This document shows, piece by piece, positions 25,601 through 33,783 of a stretch of DNA of 64,000 nt. Source of the DNA: Lactobacillus sp. ESL0679 (GTDB lineage: Bacteria; Bacillota; Bacilli; Lactobacillales; Lactobacillaceae); assembly GCF_029433515.1 (NCBI RefSeq), contig NZ_JAQTIG010000003.1, positions 1 through 64,000 on the forward strand. The letters are read 5' to 3'. A model generated the notes under the pieces. It was not told the DNA's origin, searched no databases, and was given only the letters and a program-made list of their open reading frames with translations. Position 1 is the stretch's first letter. Each line of letters opens with the position of its first letter. The translations under genes and the position numbers were made by a program.

Positions 25601-26809
25601 ATGCATAAAATTAGCTTGACTGGCCAGATCGCAATTGGTGTCTTAATTGGAGCGCTAGTTGGATTGTTATTGCCTAAGTGGGCAGAAAATTTAACGATTA
25701 TTGGCGATATCTTTTTACGACTGCTGCAAATGGTAATTGTCTGGCTAATTTTGGGTGCAGTCATCGAGGCCTTAGGTAGCTTAAAGTTTGCGGAATTAGG
25801 CAAATTAGGGTTAAAAACCTGTCTTTGGTTTACCATTACAACAATTTTGGCGGCGGTTGAAGGTGTGTTTTTGGGCTTAGTTTTTAAGCCGGGAACAATG
25901 CTGCGGCTGCCGAATTTAGTAAAAACAAAAGCAGTGCTGCATTCTAGCGTTAATTTACGTGCAGCAATCTTGCAGCTGTTTCCTAATAATATTTTTGCAT
26001 CTCTTACTAAAGGAAACGTGATCCAAGTAATTGTTTTTGCTGTTTTATTCGGTCTTGTTTTAAGTCGCGCCAATGAAAATAATGAGTATCATTTAGTGCT
26101 AAAGCTGATTAGACAATTTAATCAGTTAATTGTTAAGTTGGTAATGCTAATCATCAAGTTTGCACCGCTCGGCATCGCCTGTATGTTTGCCAGTACAATT
26201 GCGAAAAACGGCGGTAAAGTATTCCTGCCTTTGCTGTACTTTTTAGTGCTTTATGCTGTGGCGGTAATTGTGTTTTTACTCGCCTTGTTTATCTTTGTTA
26301 GCTTAGTTGCTCATGTATCTTTTTGGGGCCTAGTTAAAGGCCTGACTAGAATCATCGTTGTCGCTTTTACGACGACATCGTCTGCCGCAACTTTGCCAAT
26401 CGAAATGATTGATGCTCAAGAAAAGCTGGGGGTTAGTAAGTCTGTTACCCAACTTGTTTTACCGCTGGGAATGGCGCTGAACAGTAATGGCTTAGCACTG
26501 TACCTATCGCTAGTTTGTATCACCTTAATGCAGCTTTATGGTGCTAGTTTGGTGCCAGTATTACTCTTAAAAATAATTTTACTGGCCGTCTTGTCATGCC
26601 TAGGGACTGTAGTAGTTCCAGGTGGCGGCATTGTTGCGTTAACAATTGCACTTCCCGTGCTTGGCTTTCCTAATACATGTATTGCTTTATTTGCTGGGAT
26701 TGATTGGTTTGTCGGGATGTTCCGTGCAGTTGCTAATGTTGTCGGCGACACGATTACGGCGGTAGGCGTGGCGGCATCAACTAACCAGTTGAACAGGGAT
26801 GTCTATTAG
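25601..26809 (+). CDS. Dicarboxylate/amino acid:cation symporter (DAACS/SLC1 family)
   Basis: This 402-aa membrane protein has about eight segments plus re-entrant loops. The serine-rich hairpin motif is FTTTSSAATLPIEM, and PLGMALNSNGLALYLS replaces the usual NMDGT helix with NSNG. GDTITAVGVA ends the transport domain. The family carries glutamate, aspartate, serine or dicarboxylates with Na+/H+. It is sandwiched between the M20 hydrolase and thiE under a TPP riboswitch, so its substrate is probably connected to thiamine synthesis or salvage. The altered NMDGT motif suggests non-standard specificity. Confidence 0.88.
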   Translation: MHKISLTGQIAIGVLIGALVGLLLPKWAENLTIIGDIFLRLLQMVIVWLILGAVIEALGSLKFAELGKLGLKTCLWFTITTILAAVEGVFLGLVFKPGTMLRLPNLVKTKAVLHSSVNLRAAILQLFPNNIFASLTKGNVIQVIVFAVLFGLVLSRANENNEYHLVLKLIRQFNQLIVKLVMLIIKFAPLGIACMFASTIAKNGGKVFLPLLYFLVLYAVAVIVFLLALFIFVSLVAHVSFWGLVKGLTRIIVVAFTTTSSAATLPIEMIDAQEKLGVSKSVTQLVLPLGMALNSNGLALYLSLVCITLMQLYGASLVPVLLLKIILLAVLSCLGTVVVPGGGIVALTIALPVLGFPNTCIALFAGIDWFVGMFRAVANVVGDTITAVGVAASTNQLNRDVY

Positions 26810-26821
26810 GGAGAAATAATT

Positions 26822-27451
26822 ATGAAAATACAAAAACGACCACTATATTTAGTTACCGATCGGACTAATTTAACTGATCGCCAATTTTTAACTACAATTG
26901 AGCAAGCCTGCAAAAGTGGCGTTGATTTGGTGCAGTTACGTGAAAAACAGCTGTCTGGGCGTGAATATTACGAATTGGCGCAAGCAGTTAAGCAAATAAC
27001 TGATCGTTATCAGTTACCGTTAATTATTGACGATCGCCTTGATATTGCTCAAGCGGTTAATGCCGCGGGAGTCCATTTAGGCCAAAGTGATTTGCCCGTC
27101 AAGGCTGCCCGCCAAATTTTAGGGACAGATAAGATTATTGGTGCAACAACTAAGACTTTGTCGCAAGCTCTTGAGGCAGAAAAAGAGGGTGCTGACTACT
27201 TGGGTGTGGGGGCAATCTTCCCGACACAAACCCACGTTAAGACAGTGCATACAAGTGTAGCAACGTTAAGCCAAATTAGGCAAAATGTTTCAATTCCTGT
27301 TTATGCAATCGGCGGCCTAAAGGCACATAATGTTGCGGCAGTTAAACCAGCACATGTTGCAGGGGTTGCTGTTGTATCGGCGATTATGCAGGCTGCTGAC
27401 CCAATTAAAGCAACACAAGAGCTAAGACAGGCAGTTTTAGCTGCTTTATAA
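26822..27451 (+). CDS. thiE: Thiamine phosphate synthase ThiE
   Basis: This 209-aa TIM-barrel enzyme has LVTDRTNL, VDLVQLREKQLSGREY, LIIDDRLDIAQAVNAAGVHL, GQSDLP and DYLGVGAIFPT. It joins the thiazole phosphate with hydroxymethylpyrimidine diphosphate. It is the last gene of the riboswitch operon; thiD, thiM and thiC are not seen in the window. GGGAGAAA precedes the ATG. Confidence 0.96.
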   Translation: MKIQKRPLYLVTDRTNLTDRQFLTTIEQACKSGVDLVQLREKQLSGREYYELAQAVKQITDRYQLPLIIDDRLDIAQAVNAAGVHLGQSDLPVKAARQILGTDKIIGATTKTLSQALEAEKEGADYLGVGAIFPTQTHVKTVHTSVATLSQIRQNVSIPVYAIGGLKAHNVAAVKPAHVAGVAVVSAIMQAADPIKATQELRQAVLAAL

Positions 27452-27464
27452 AAGTTAATCGTAG

Positions 27465-27503
27465 TAAAAAACGACATCTGCTTTTTGAACAGGTGTCGTT
27501 TTG
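27465..27503. terminator. Terminator of the thi operon
   Basis: AAAACGACATCTG and CAGGTGTCGTTTT pair around CTTTTTGAA; it can also serve the convergent htpX. Confidence 0.87.
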
Positions 27504-27508
27504 TGATA

Positions 27509-28405
27509 TTACATTTTTTCTAACCGTTTAATCCGGTCTTCTGTTGGTGGATGACTATCAAACAAGTGCGTAAAACTGTGCTTTTTGCGCAGTGGGTCTT
27601 CAATATACATTCCGGCGCTGCTAGGATCAGCTTTTTTCATTGGCTTACTACCAGCGATTTTTTCAAGAGCAGAAATCAATCCTTGCGGATTACGAGTAAG
27701 GTCAACTGATGAAGCATCAGCGAGGTATTCGCGGTTACGCGATAAAGCCATTTGCGCAAGACTAGCACATAGTGGCCCCAGGATAAGTACGAAAATAATC
27801 GCAACAACTTTAAAAAGAATGACAAGGTTATTATCATCATCCTTATCGCTGCCACGGTCATCGTCGAACCACCAGATATACCGGCTAGCGATTCCGGATA
27901 AATAGGAAATCACGCCGACAAGGACAGCCGCAACCGTAGATAACCTAATGTCGTAGTTGCGAATGTGAGAAATCTCGTGGCCTAGGACGCCTTCCAGCTC
28001 CTCGCGGTTCATCATATCAAGTAATCCTTGAGTTACGGCGACAGCGCTGTGGTCGGGATCACGCCCTGTCGCAAAGGCGTTGGGGCTGGGGTCATTGATG
28101 ATAAAAACGCGGGGCATAGGTACACGGCCAACCATGGCCATGTCTTGGACAACGTGCCACAATTCGGGGTTATCTTGTTCGTGAATTTCACTGGCATGAT
28201 TTAAGCTCATTACCATATTTGCGGGATCACGCATGACCAAAAACAGGTAAAGGACGCTGATAACCAGCGCAATAATCATTCCGCTCCATGGGCTATCACT
28301 GAAAATGTAGCCTAATCCAGCACCAACAAGAGCTAAAATTACGGCAAATAAGACCATGATGATGCCGGTTTTGCGCTTATTGCGAGCAATTTGTTGAAAT
28401 AACAT
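27509..28405 (-). CDS. htpX: HtpX-like membrane zinc metalloprotease
   Basis: This 298-aa protein has the M48 motif GVLGHEISHIRN (HExxH), the third ligand in NREYLADASS, and four membrane segments, as in HtpX. It acts in quality control of membrane proteins. It is preceded by lemA with 19 bases between, the common lemA-htpX operon of lactobacilli. Confidence 0.95.
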   Translation of the reverse strand: MLFQQIARNKRKTGIIMVLFAVILALVGAGLGYIFSDSPWSGMIIALVISVLYLFLVMRDPANMVMSLNHASEIHEQDNPELWHVVQDMAMVGRVPMPRVFIINDPSPNAFATGRDPDHSAVAVTQGLLDMMNREELEGVLGHEISHIRNYDIRLSTVAAVLVGVISYLSGIASRYIWWFDDDRGSDKDDDNNLVILFKVVAIIFVLILGPLCASLAQMALSRNREYLADASSVDLTRNPQGLISALEKIAGSKPMKKADPSSAGMYIEDPLRKKHSFTHLFDSHPPTEDRIKRLEKM

Positions 28406-28424
28406 AATGATTTTGCCCTAATAT

Positions 28425-28985
28425 TTAAAATTTAACCTTAGGTGCTTCTTTCTCGGCTTCACTAGCTTGTAAGTAGTCAACCTTCTTAAAGCCATGAATG
28501 CTGGCAATAATATTTGATGGGAAAGTTAGCAACTTTTGATCATAAAGGGCTGCCGATGAATTGTAAAGTTGGCGTGAGTAAGCAATCTTGTTCTCAGTGT
28601 TGGTCAGTTCTTCTTGCAATTTCAGGAAGTTTTGGTTGGCCTTTAAGTCAGGGTAGTTTTCTTGTAAAGCAAAAATTGACTTCAAGGCATCAGAAATTTG
28701 GTTAGAAACCTTTAAAGTTTGGGCCCGGTCATCTTGAGGGATGTTAGTTAATTGGTTGCGCAATTCCACAACGTTTTCTAACGTTTCCTTTTCATGTTTA
28801 GCGTAGCCCTTAGTAGTTTCAACTAAGTTAGGAATTAGGTCATTACGCCGCTTCAATTGCACGTCGATTTGGCTCCAAGATTCGTCAGTGTATACCTTGG
28901 CTTTTTGTAGGCCGTTATAAATAGCAATATAAATTCCGATTAATAAGATAACGATAATTAAAATTATCCAAGTTAATGATGGCAT
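28425..28985 (-). CDS. lemA: LemA family protein
   Basis: This 186-aa protein has a single N-terminal membrane helix (LTWIILIIVILLIGIYIAIY) followed by the LemA helical bundle with WSQIDVQLKRRNDLIPNLVE and LTNTENKIAYSRQLYN. GGAGG precedes the start. The function is unclear; it is typically co-transcribed with htpX. Confidence 0.94.
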   Translation of the reverse strand: MPSLTWIILIIVILLIGIYIAIYNGLQKAKVYTDESWSQIDVQLKRRNDLIPNLVETTKGYAKHEKETLENVVELRNQLTNIPQDDRAQTLKVSNQISDALKSIFALQENYPDLKANQNFLKLQEELTNTENKIAYSRQLYNSSAALYDQKLLTFPSNIIASIHGFKKVDYLQASEAEKEAPKVKF

Positions 28986-29043
28986 AGGTTGAACCTCCTT
29001 ATATATACTATTTAATTATAACTGATTATTTATTTTTTGGATA

Positions 29044-29072
29044 CAAAAAAAGGATGCTGCACAACATCCTGA
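29044..29072 (-). terminator. Terminator of the anion transporter gene
   Basis: On the minus strand AGGATG and CATCCT pair around TTGTGCAG and are followed by seven T. Confidence 0.8.
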
Positions 29073-29091
29073 TTCAGATAAGTAAAGTATG

Positions 29092-30192
29092 TTAAACGAG
29101 CAATAGTAGCCAACCAATGATTGTTAGGATTAGTAAACCGATAAATTGCATAACTGTCCATTTTTTGAAGAATTCGTTTCTTGAGACAGTTCCGTTTTGA
29201 ATGAAAGTCTTAAGCACCAACATATTGGCCATTGAGCCGATAGGTGAGCCAAAACCACCGATATTTGTGCCTAAGAACAGCGCTTTAGCGTATGGCGTAA
29301 ACTTACCAACAAGGATTGTGGCCGGCACGTTGCTGATGATTTGGCTGGATAAAATCGATGTGAAGTAAGTTGAGCTTTCTGAATTAATCATTGTGTGAAT
29401 AATCATGACAATGATTGGAATCTGCTGAATATCGCTAATAAAGATAAAAAAGCAGGTAAAAGTCAGCAGCAATGCGAAATCAACCTTAAGTAAAATTCGT
29501 GGGTTGATTAAAAAGGCAAGAATGATTGCAGCTAGCATTGGCCATGCAACGTTGACCACTTTGAAGACACCTAAAAAGAAGAAGGCGAACACAACGGTCG
29601 TAATTACAGTTGGTCGAATGTTGATATTGATTTGTTTTGTTTCTTGAACTGGAATTTGCTTGCGTGGAATAAAGTGAAAAATGATAAATGTAATCACTAG
29701 TGAACTGAGCAAGTATGGCAGTGACCATGAGAAGAAGGTCAAAGCGTTAACCGAATATTTGCTAACAAGAAAAATATTGTGCGGGTTGCCCCAAGGCGTA
29801 AATGCGGCCCCGATGTTAGCGCCCATTCCAATTAACGTAACCGGTAAAATTTGCGGTAAGTCGTACCTTTTAGCAATATTTAAATAAAGCGGAATTAGTG
29901 TTAATGCTGTTATATCATTGCCTAGAAACATTCCGGCAATAATTGCTAAAAGAGTGAATAGAATATTCAGTTTGCGCGTATTGTCAGCGATACTGGTTAA
30001 TTTGTACGCGAGCACGTCGAGAACGTGCAAGTACGCGTAGATTTGGATGATAATTAGCATCGCGGCGACTGAAAATATTGTATGTAAGTTAATATCCCCA
30101 AGCCGCGGTCTAGCAAAAAAAAGACTTACAATAGTGACTACAGCAGTAATCTGCAAGATTTTATCACTAAAAATTTTTCTTAAGACGGTCAT
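29092..30192 (-). CDS. Ion-transporter-superfamily permease (ArsB/CitMHS/DASS-like)
   Basis: About 366 aa with 10-11 membrane segments. The paired motifs GNDITALTLIPL and GANIGAAFTPWGNPHN in the first half and GTNIGGFGSPIGSMANM in the second are the re-entrant substrate loops of the IT superfamily (ArsB, NhaD, CitMHS, SLC13). The start is set at 30192 with AAAGGGGA 6 bases upstream; the longer frame to 30222 has no site. The substrate (arsenite, di/tricarboxylate or Na+/H+) cannot be told from sequence. The gene stands alone. Confidence 0.82.
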   Translation of the reverse strand: MTVLRKIFSDKILQITAVVTIVSLFFARPRLGDINLHTIFSVAAMLIIIQIYAYLHVLDVLAYKLTSIADNTRKLNILFTLLAIIAGMFLGNDITALTLIPLYLNIAKRYDLPQILPVTLIGMGANIGAAFTPWGNPHNIFLVSKYSVNALTFFSWSLPYLLSSLVITFIIFHFIPRKQIPVQETKQININIRPTVITTVVFAFFFLGVFKVVNVAWPMLAAIILAFLINPRILLKVDFALLLTFTCFFIFISDIQQIPIIVMIIHTMINSESSTYFTSILSSQIISNVPATILVGKFTPYAKALFLGTNIGGFGSPIGSMANMLVLKTFIQNGTVSRNEFFKKWTVMQFIGLLILTIIGWLLLLV

Positions 30193-30376
30193 AAAATGTC
30201 CCCTTTCGCAAGTTATAATCATCTATAGTTATTACTTCTATTTTGAGCTTTTTTTTCGTTGTGTGCAATGATAAATTTTTGACTACGAAAATGTCAATTT
30301 ACTAAGCAGGAATTTTGCTTTCTTTTATGCACACAAGCTATACTTTAGTAAGTAGGAAAAATAAGGGGGATTTATA

Positions 30377-30781
30377 ATGAATAATGCCGAAACAATTGAA
30401 ATGAATATCAAGCCTGAAGCTGCTGTAAGAATTAAGAGTCATGTTAAGGAAGGCCAAGTTGTGTTATTGGCGCTAAATGATGGTTCTAATCAGTATTCTA
30501 AAGTCGGCGGTACCTGTACGATTGGGGCTAATTTTCAATTTGTGATTTTGGATCAAACAGACCCTGAATTTTCAATTATTATCAATAATAATGTTGGATT
30601 AAATTTATTTACGAGTCCTGCAGAAATGCAATATTTGGATAATAATTTAGTTGTATCTGAAAAGAATGCCACATTGAGCTTGGCCGACGATAGCGGCGTG
30701 ATTGATGGTGCGGTTTCAATTAATGAATTTCGACCATCAGACATAACAGCTAAGGATTTGCAGGAAGGCAAAACCTGCTAG
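30377..30781 (+). CDS. Iron-sulfur cluster biosynthesis (HesB/IscA-like fold) family protein
   Basis: This 134-aa protein resembles the Lactobacillus branch of the Fe-S biosynthesis family (Fe-S_biosyn fold): MNIKPEAAVRIKSHV, a GGTCTIG turn, then FSIIINNNVGLNLFTSP. The canonical three cysteines of IscA (C...CGC) are not there; Cys is present in GGTCTIG and at the C-terminal end only. A role as a scaffold is therefore doubtful. Promoter TTGCTT-18-TATACT lies upstream and GGGGG before the ATG. Confidence 0.7.
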   Translation: MNNAETIEMNIKPEAAVRIKSHVKEGQVVLLALNDGSNQYSKVGGTCTIGANFQFVILDQTDPEFSIIINNNVGLNLFTSPAEMQYLDNNLVVSEKNATLSLADDSGVIDGAVSINEFRPSDITAKDLQEGKTC

Positions 30782-30863
30782 TAAATTTGAATGATTAAGT
30801 AAAGTGTCCTTGAAATGTGGGGCGCTTTTTTGATTGCTATTTCAGAACGGTCGGTAGAGCTAT

Positions 30864-30959
30864 TTGATTTCTATTGTTACGGGAATAGTTACCCTAATTT
30901 ATATGCTGGCGATTTTACCGAAAATTATGCAGTACTTTAAAGAAGCAGAAATTGAGTAA
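30864..30959 (+). pseudogene. Possible remnant of a small membrane protein
   Basis: An open frame from TTG reads a hydrophobic segment (LISIVTGIVTLIYMLAILP) and then PKIMQYFKEAEIE before the stop. There is no ribosome binding site and a stop lies just upstream in frame. It looks like the C-terminal end of a longer protein whose start has been lost. Low confidence. Confidence 0.25.
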
Positions 30960-31051
30960 GGCGGCGTTAGCCAATTGCTAGTCTTGAATCCTAGGGCTTT
31001 TCGTGGTAAACTAAATAAGATTTTCGAAAATCTGAAAGGAAGTATAGTACT

Positions 31052-31192
31052 ATGCGTAAAGGTGAAAATTACAACACTGGTTGTGAACCAAACCAAAGAC
31101 CTAAGAACAAGAAGAACGGCAAGAAGCGTGTTGCTCACGTTGCAGCAGTTGTTGCTTTCTTGAACAAGGCTAAAGCAGACGAAAACAAATAG
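31052..31192 (+). CDS. Small basic protein, 46 aa
   Basis: The frame starts with ATG 11 bases after GAAAGGA. It encodes MRKGENYNTGCEPNQRPKNK, then KNGKKRVAHVAAVVAFLNKA and a short tail KADENK. It has 11 Lys and 3 Arg. Codon use (AAG, AAC, GGT, CGT, GTT) is that of strongly expressed genes here. A promoter-like TTGAAT/TAAACT pair precedes and a terminator-like stem (AAAAAGGTAGA/TCTACCTTTTT, about 31210-31243) follows, so it is a single-gene transcript. I do not know a function; RNA or nucleoid binding would fit the charge. Confidence 0.72.
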   Translation: MRKGENYNTGCEPNQRPKNKKNGKKRVAHVAAVVAFLNKAKADENK

Positions 31193-31304
31193 TCTGATAA
31201 TAACAAAATAAAAAGGTAGACTACGACTTGTAATCTACCTTTTTTTCTTGCTGTAAATTGAGTAAAATTGGAGTAGTAACTTTAACTTAAAGGAGAATGG
31301 CAAC

Positions 31305-32219
31305 GTGAAATTTCAGTGCAGCAGCTGCGGCTTACGCATTAATTCGGTACATTTTAAAAAGCAGGGGTTGATGAATCCTAAATTAACGAGCATCTGTGAT
31401 ATTTGTCTGCAAAGAGGGCAAGACGCCAGTGACTTTGCTAATTCGGCAGTGCAGATTTTTGCTCAAGGGCTGCTCTATACGTTTGAGGGGCGAGATACTA
31501 AAACTGCCGCTGACTTCCTAGTTGCTAAAAAGGAAAGTCGTAAGCGTTATGAAGCCTTTATTCAGGATTATGACGGCAATAGCTTGGCCCAGCAACAATT
31601 GTCCCGTCATGATTTTAATGCCGCCATTATTGCCAGTGAAACTGGTGAAAACAGCTTCGTGCCGCGGATGGATTTAACCTTTGCAGAGAACCTAGAAGAA
31701 TTGGGTTTGAAGGTTAATTTTCAATTAAATGAAGTTGATTATATTGACCGCGAGCGGATTCGGGCCAAGTATCATTATCGCTGCCAATATTGTGGTCGGC
31801 GCGGGCGCAGTGTTGACCACAAGAATCCGGTATCACTCTCACATAATAATGACTTAGATAATTTGATATTGTCATGTAAAGAGTGTAATAAAATTAAGTC
31901 TAATATGCCGTATACTTTGTTTATTAAGCTAAATGATGAAATTAAGCCGGTTAACCAGAAATTAGTTAAGTATGAGAATGCACTGGCGACATTGCAAGGT
32001 GAGTTTAATGAACGGCGACGTAAATTGGCGGCAACAATGCATCTTAAGGGTGTCGTTAATGATCCAGAATTAAATATGATGCGTAAGCAAAATAAGAAAT
32101 TGCAGGACGCGATTGATAGTCTCAAGAGTGATTATGATGAATTGCGGTTGTTACGCGAGCAGCATTTTATGACAGGCTGGAAACTAGCCGAAGAACAGAA
32201 AGATAATGCTATTATTTAA
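31305..32219 (+). CDS. HNH endonuclease-domain protein with N-terminal zinc ribbon
   Basis: This 304-aa protein has an N-terminal CxxC...CxxC zinc ribbon (CSSCGLRI and CDIC, residues 4-36) and an HNH nuclease core around residues 158-205. In that core, CQYCGRRGRSVDHKNPVSLS supplies the zinc CxxC and the catalytic His, and ILSCKECNKIKSN supplies the second CxxC and Asn. A C-terminal coiled coil follows (NKKLQDAIDSLKSDYDELRL). AAAGGAG precedes the GTG start. It may be a chromosomal conserved protein rather than a phage gene; the target is unknown. Confidence 0.82.
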   Translation: MKFQCSSCGLRINSVHFKKQGLMNPKLTSICDICLQRGQDASDFANSAVQIFAQGLLYTFEGRDTKTAADFLVAKKESRKRYEAFIQDYDGNSLAQQQLSRHDFNAAIIASETGENSFVPRMDLTFAENLEELGLKVNFQLNEVDYIDRERIRAKYHYRCQYCGRRGRSVDHKNPVSLSHNNDLDNLILSCKECNKIKSNMPYTLFIKLNDEIKPVNQKLVKYENALATLQGEFNERRRKLAATMHLKGVVNDPELNMMRKQNKKLQDAIDSLKSDYDELRLLREQHFMTGWKLAEEQKDNAII

Positions 32220-32273
32220 GAGAACAAAAGTAAAAAATTTTGATAGTAGATTTAAATAATTAGACAGGATAAA

Positions 32274-32304
32274 AAGACAACTCATATTGAGCTGCTTTTT
32301 TTAA
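32274..32304. terminator. Bidirectional terminator
   Basis: AGACAACTCA and TGAGCTGCT form an imperfect stem around TATT, followed by T on the plus strand and flanked by A. It separates the HNH gene from the convergent aldo/keto reductase gene. Confidence 0.65.
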
Positions 32305-32327
32305 TGGAACAGAAAGAAATATAGTAA

Positions 32328-33179
32328 TTATAGCTCTAGGTGCGTTTTCGGATCTTGACCAGAAACCCGGGCATTATTTTGATCTAGAGTGGTAATTTGA
32401 GCAACTTCTGCTGACGTTAAATTAAAGTCAAAAATATCAAGGTTAGCTAATTGGTGTTGAGAGCTATGAGCTAATGGTAGAGGTAACACTCCCAACTGAT
32501 ATTCCCAGCGTAAGATTATTTGACTGCCATCTTTATGGTACTTTTGCCCCAACTGTTTGATTAAAGGCAATTGCCGAATGGGTTGACTAAGTCCCATACC
32601 AATACCGCCTAATGGACTCCACGCTTCAGTTAGAATTTGGTGCTTTTGATCGTATTGGCGCTGCTCTTTTTGACTAAAAAGGGGGTGCAATTCGACTTGA
32701 TTAACTTCTGGTAATTCACCTGTTTCTTTTTGTAAGCGGTCAAGATATTCTGGCAGGAAGTTTGAAACTCCGCAAGCCTGAACTAGCCCCCGCTTTTTAG
32801 CTTCTAGTAGTGCTTGCCATGCAGAAACATATTCGTCGCGCATAGGATTAGGCCAATGAATCAAATAGAGGTCGAAGTAGTCTAAGTGCAAGCGATAAAG
32901 GGACTCTTCAATGGTAGTTAATGCTGCTTGATATGACTGGTAGCGTCCCGGTAATTTGGATGAAATCACTAGGTCGTTACGGTTAATGCTGCTCTGCTGA
33001 ATGGCTTGGCCAATCGTGCCTTCGCTTTCATAATTGTAGGCAGTATCAATTAGGCGATATCCGTTGTTAATTGCGGCAGTTAATGTTTGGATGCCGGCCT
33101 TGCCCTTAATGCCAGAAGTACCAAAGCCAATTACGGGTAATTGTAGTCCATCTCTTAGAGTAAATGTAGGAATATTCAT
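32328..33179 (-). CDS. Aldo/keto reductase
   Basis: This 283-aa protein has the AKR signatures GYRLIDTAYNYESEG (catalytic Asp and Tyr), ISSKLPG (Lys), DLYLIHWP (His) and a C-terminal GSQIILRWEYQLGVLPLP. It is an NADPH-dependent reductase of the 2,5-diketogluconate reductase-like group. It lies 13 bases after a MarR regulator gene, so probably one operon and MarR controlled. It may detoxify reactive carbonyls. Confidence 0.93.
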   Translation of the reverse strand: MNIPTFTLRDGLQLPVIGFGTSGIKGKAGIQTLTAAINNGYRLIDTAYNYESEGTIGQAIQQSSINRNDLVISSKLPGRYQSYQAALTTIEESLYRLHLDYFDLYLIHWPNPMRDEYVSAWQALLEAKKRGLVQACGVSNFLPEYLDRLQKETGELPEVNQVELHPLFSQKEQRQYDQKHQILTEAWSPLGGIGMGLSQPIRQLPLIKQLGQKYHKDGSQIILRWEYQLGVLPLPLAHSSQHQLANLDIFDFNLTSAEVAQITTLDQNNARVSGQDPKTHLEL

Positions 33180-33192
33180 TTTATTTGCCTTT

Positions 33193-33657
33193 CTAATGAT
33201 AATTAATATTTTCTTCAGCAGTTACTAGATCGGATAAGAAATGATCAATGGTTGATAATTCTTCGTTAGTAAAACGATCAAGTACATGTCCTAATTGTTG
33301 ATCCTTTTTTTGCAGTAGTTGATTATGTAACTGTGCTAGCTGGATACCAGCTGGAGTTAAGGTATAGTGCTTGCTGCGGGCGTCTGCTTGATCTTGATTA
33401 GCGACAACCAAACCTTTTTTAATTAAAGTGGTTAAGCGTTTAGAGAGTGTTCCGCGCAGTACGCCTAAGTGTGCACGAATTTCGGTCGCTGTTGCGTGAG
33501 GCGTAGCTAATAAATACGATAAGATATGAAAGTGTACGGTGCTTAAATTTTGGGCAAGGTAATCTTGAGCAACTAACCATTTCTTTTCTTGATCTTCATT
33601 GTTGTCTAAAGCTAGCAGATGATAATATTTAGCTAAAATTTGTTGATATTTAGTCAT
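33193..33657 (-). CDS. MarR-family transcriptional regulator
   Basis: This 154-aa winged-helix protein has ATEIRAHLGVLRGTLSKRLT (recognition helix), TLIKKGLVV and DARSKHYTLTPAG (wing). It is divergent from the MFS exporter gene and leads the operon with the aldo/keto reductase. The layout fits a repressor of both sides that responds to a toxic compound. Confidence 0.93.
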   Translation of the reverse strand: MTKYQQILAKYYHLLALDNNEDQEKKWLVAQDYLAQNLSTVHFHILSYLLATPHATATEIRAHLGVLRGTLSKRLTTLIKKGLVVANQDQADARSKHYTLTPAGIQLAQLHNQLLQKKDQQLGHVLDRFTNEELSTIDHFLSDLVTAEENINYH

Positions 33658-33707
33658 AGTATTCCTTTATAAATTTAAATAGTTGCATCACAAATGATTA
33701 GTAGTAA

Positions 33708-33718
33708 ACTTATTAAGT
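33708..33718. promoter_or_regulatory. Palindrome ACTTATTAAGT, possible MarR operator
   Basis: A perfect 11-base palindrome lies in the 126-base gap between the divergent MarR and MFS genes, with AT-rich flanks typical of MarR sites. It is short, so the assignment is tentative. Confidence 0.4.
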
Positions 33719-33783
33719 AAATAATTTCCCAGGAAACTATCTGCTTTTAATTTTATAAATTACTAGAAAGGATGTCAAACAAT

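Noticed and set aside
25507-26073. 188-codon minus-strand frame over the symporter gene
   Set aside because: It is antisense to a membrane protein gene with intact SLC1 motifs and is a composition artefact.
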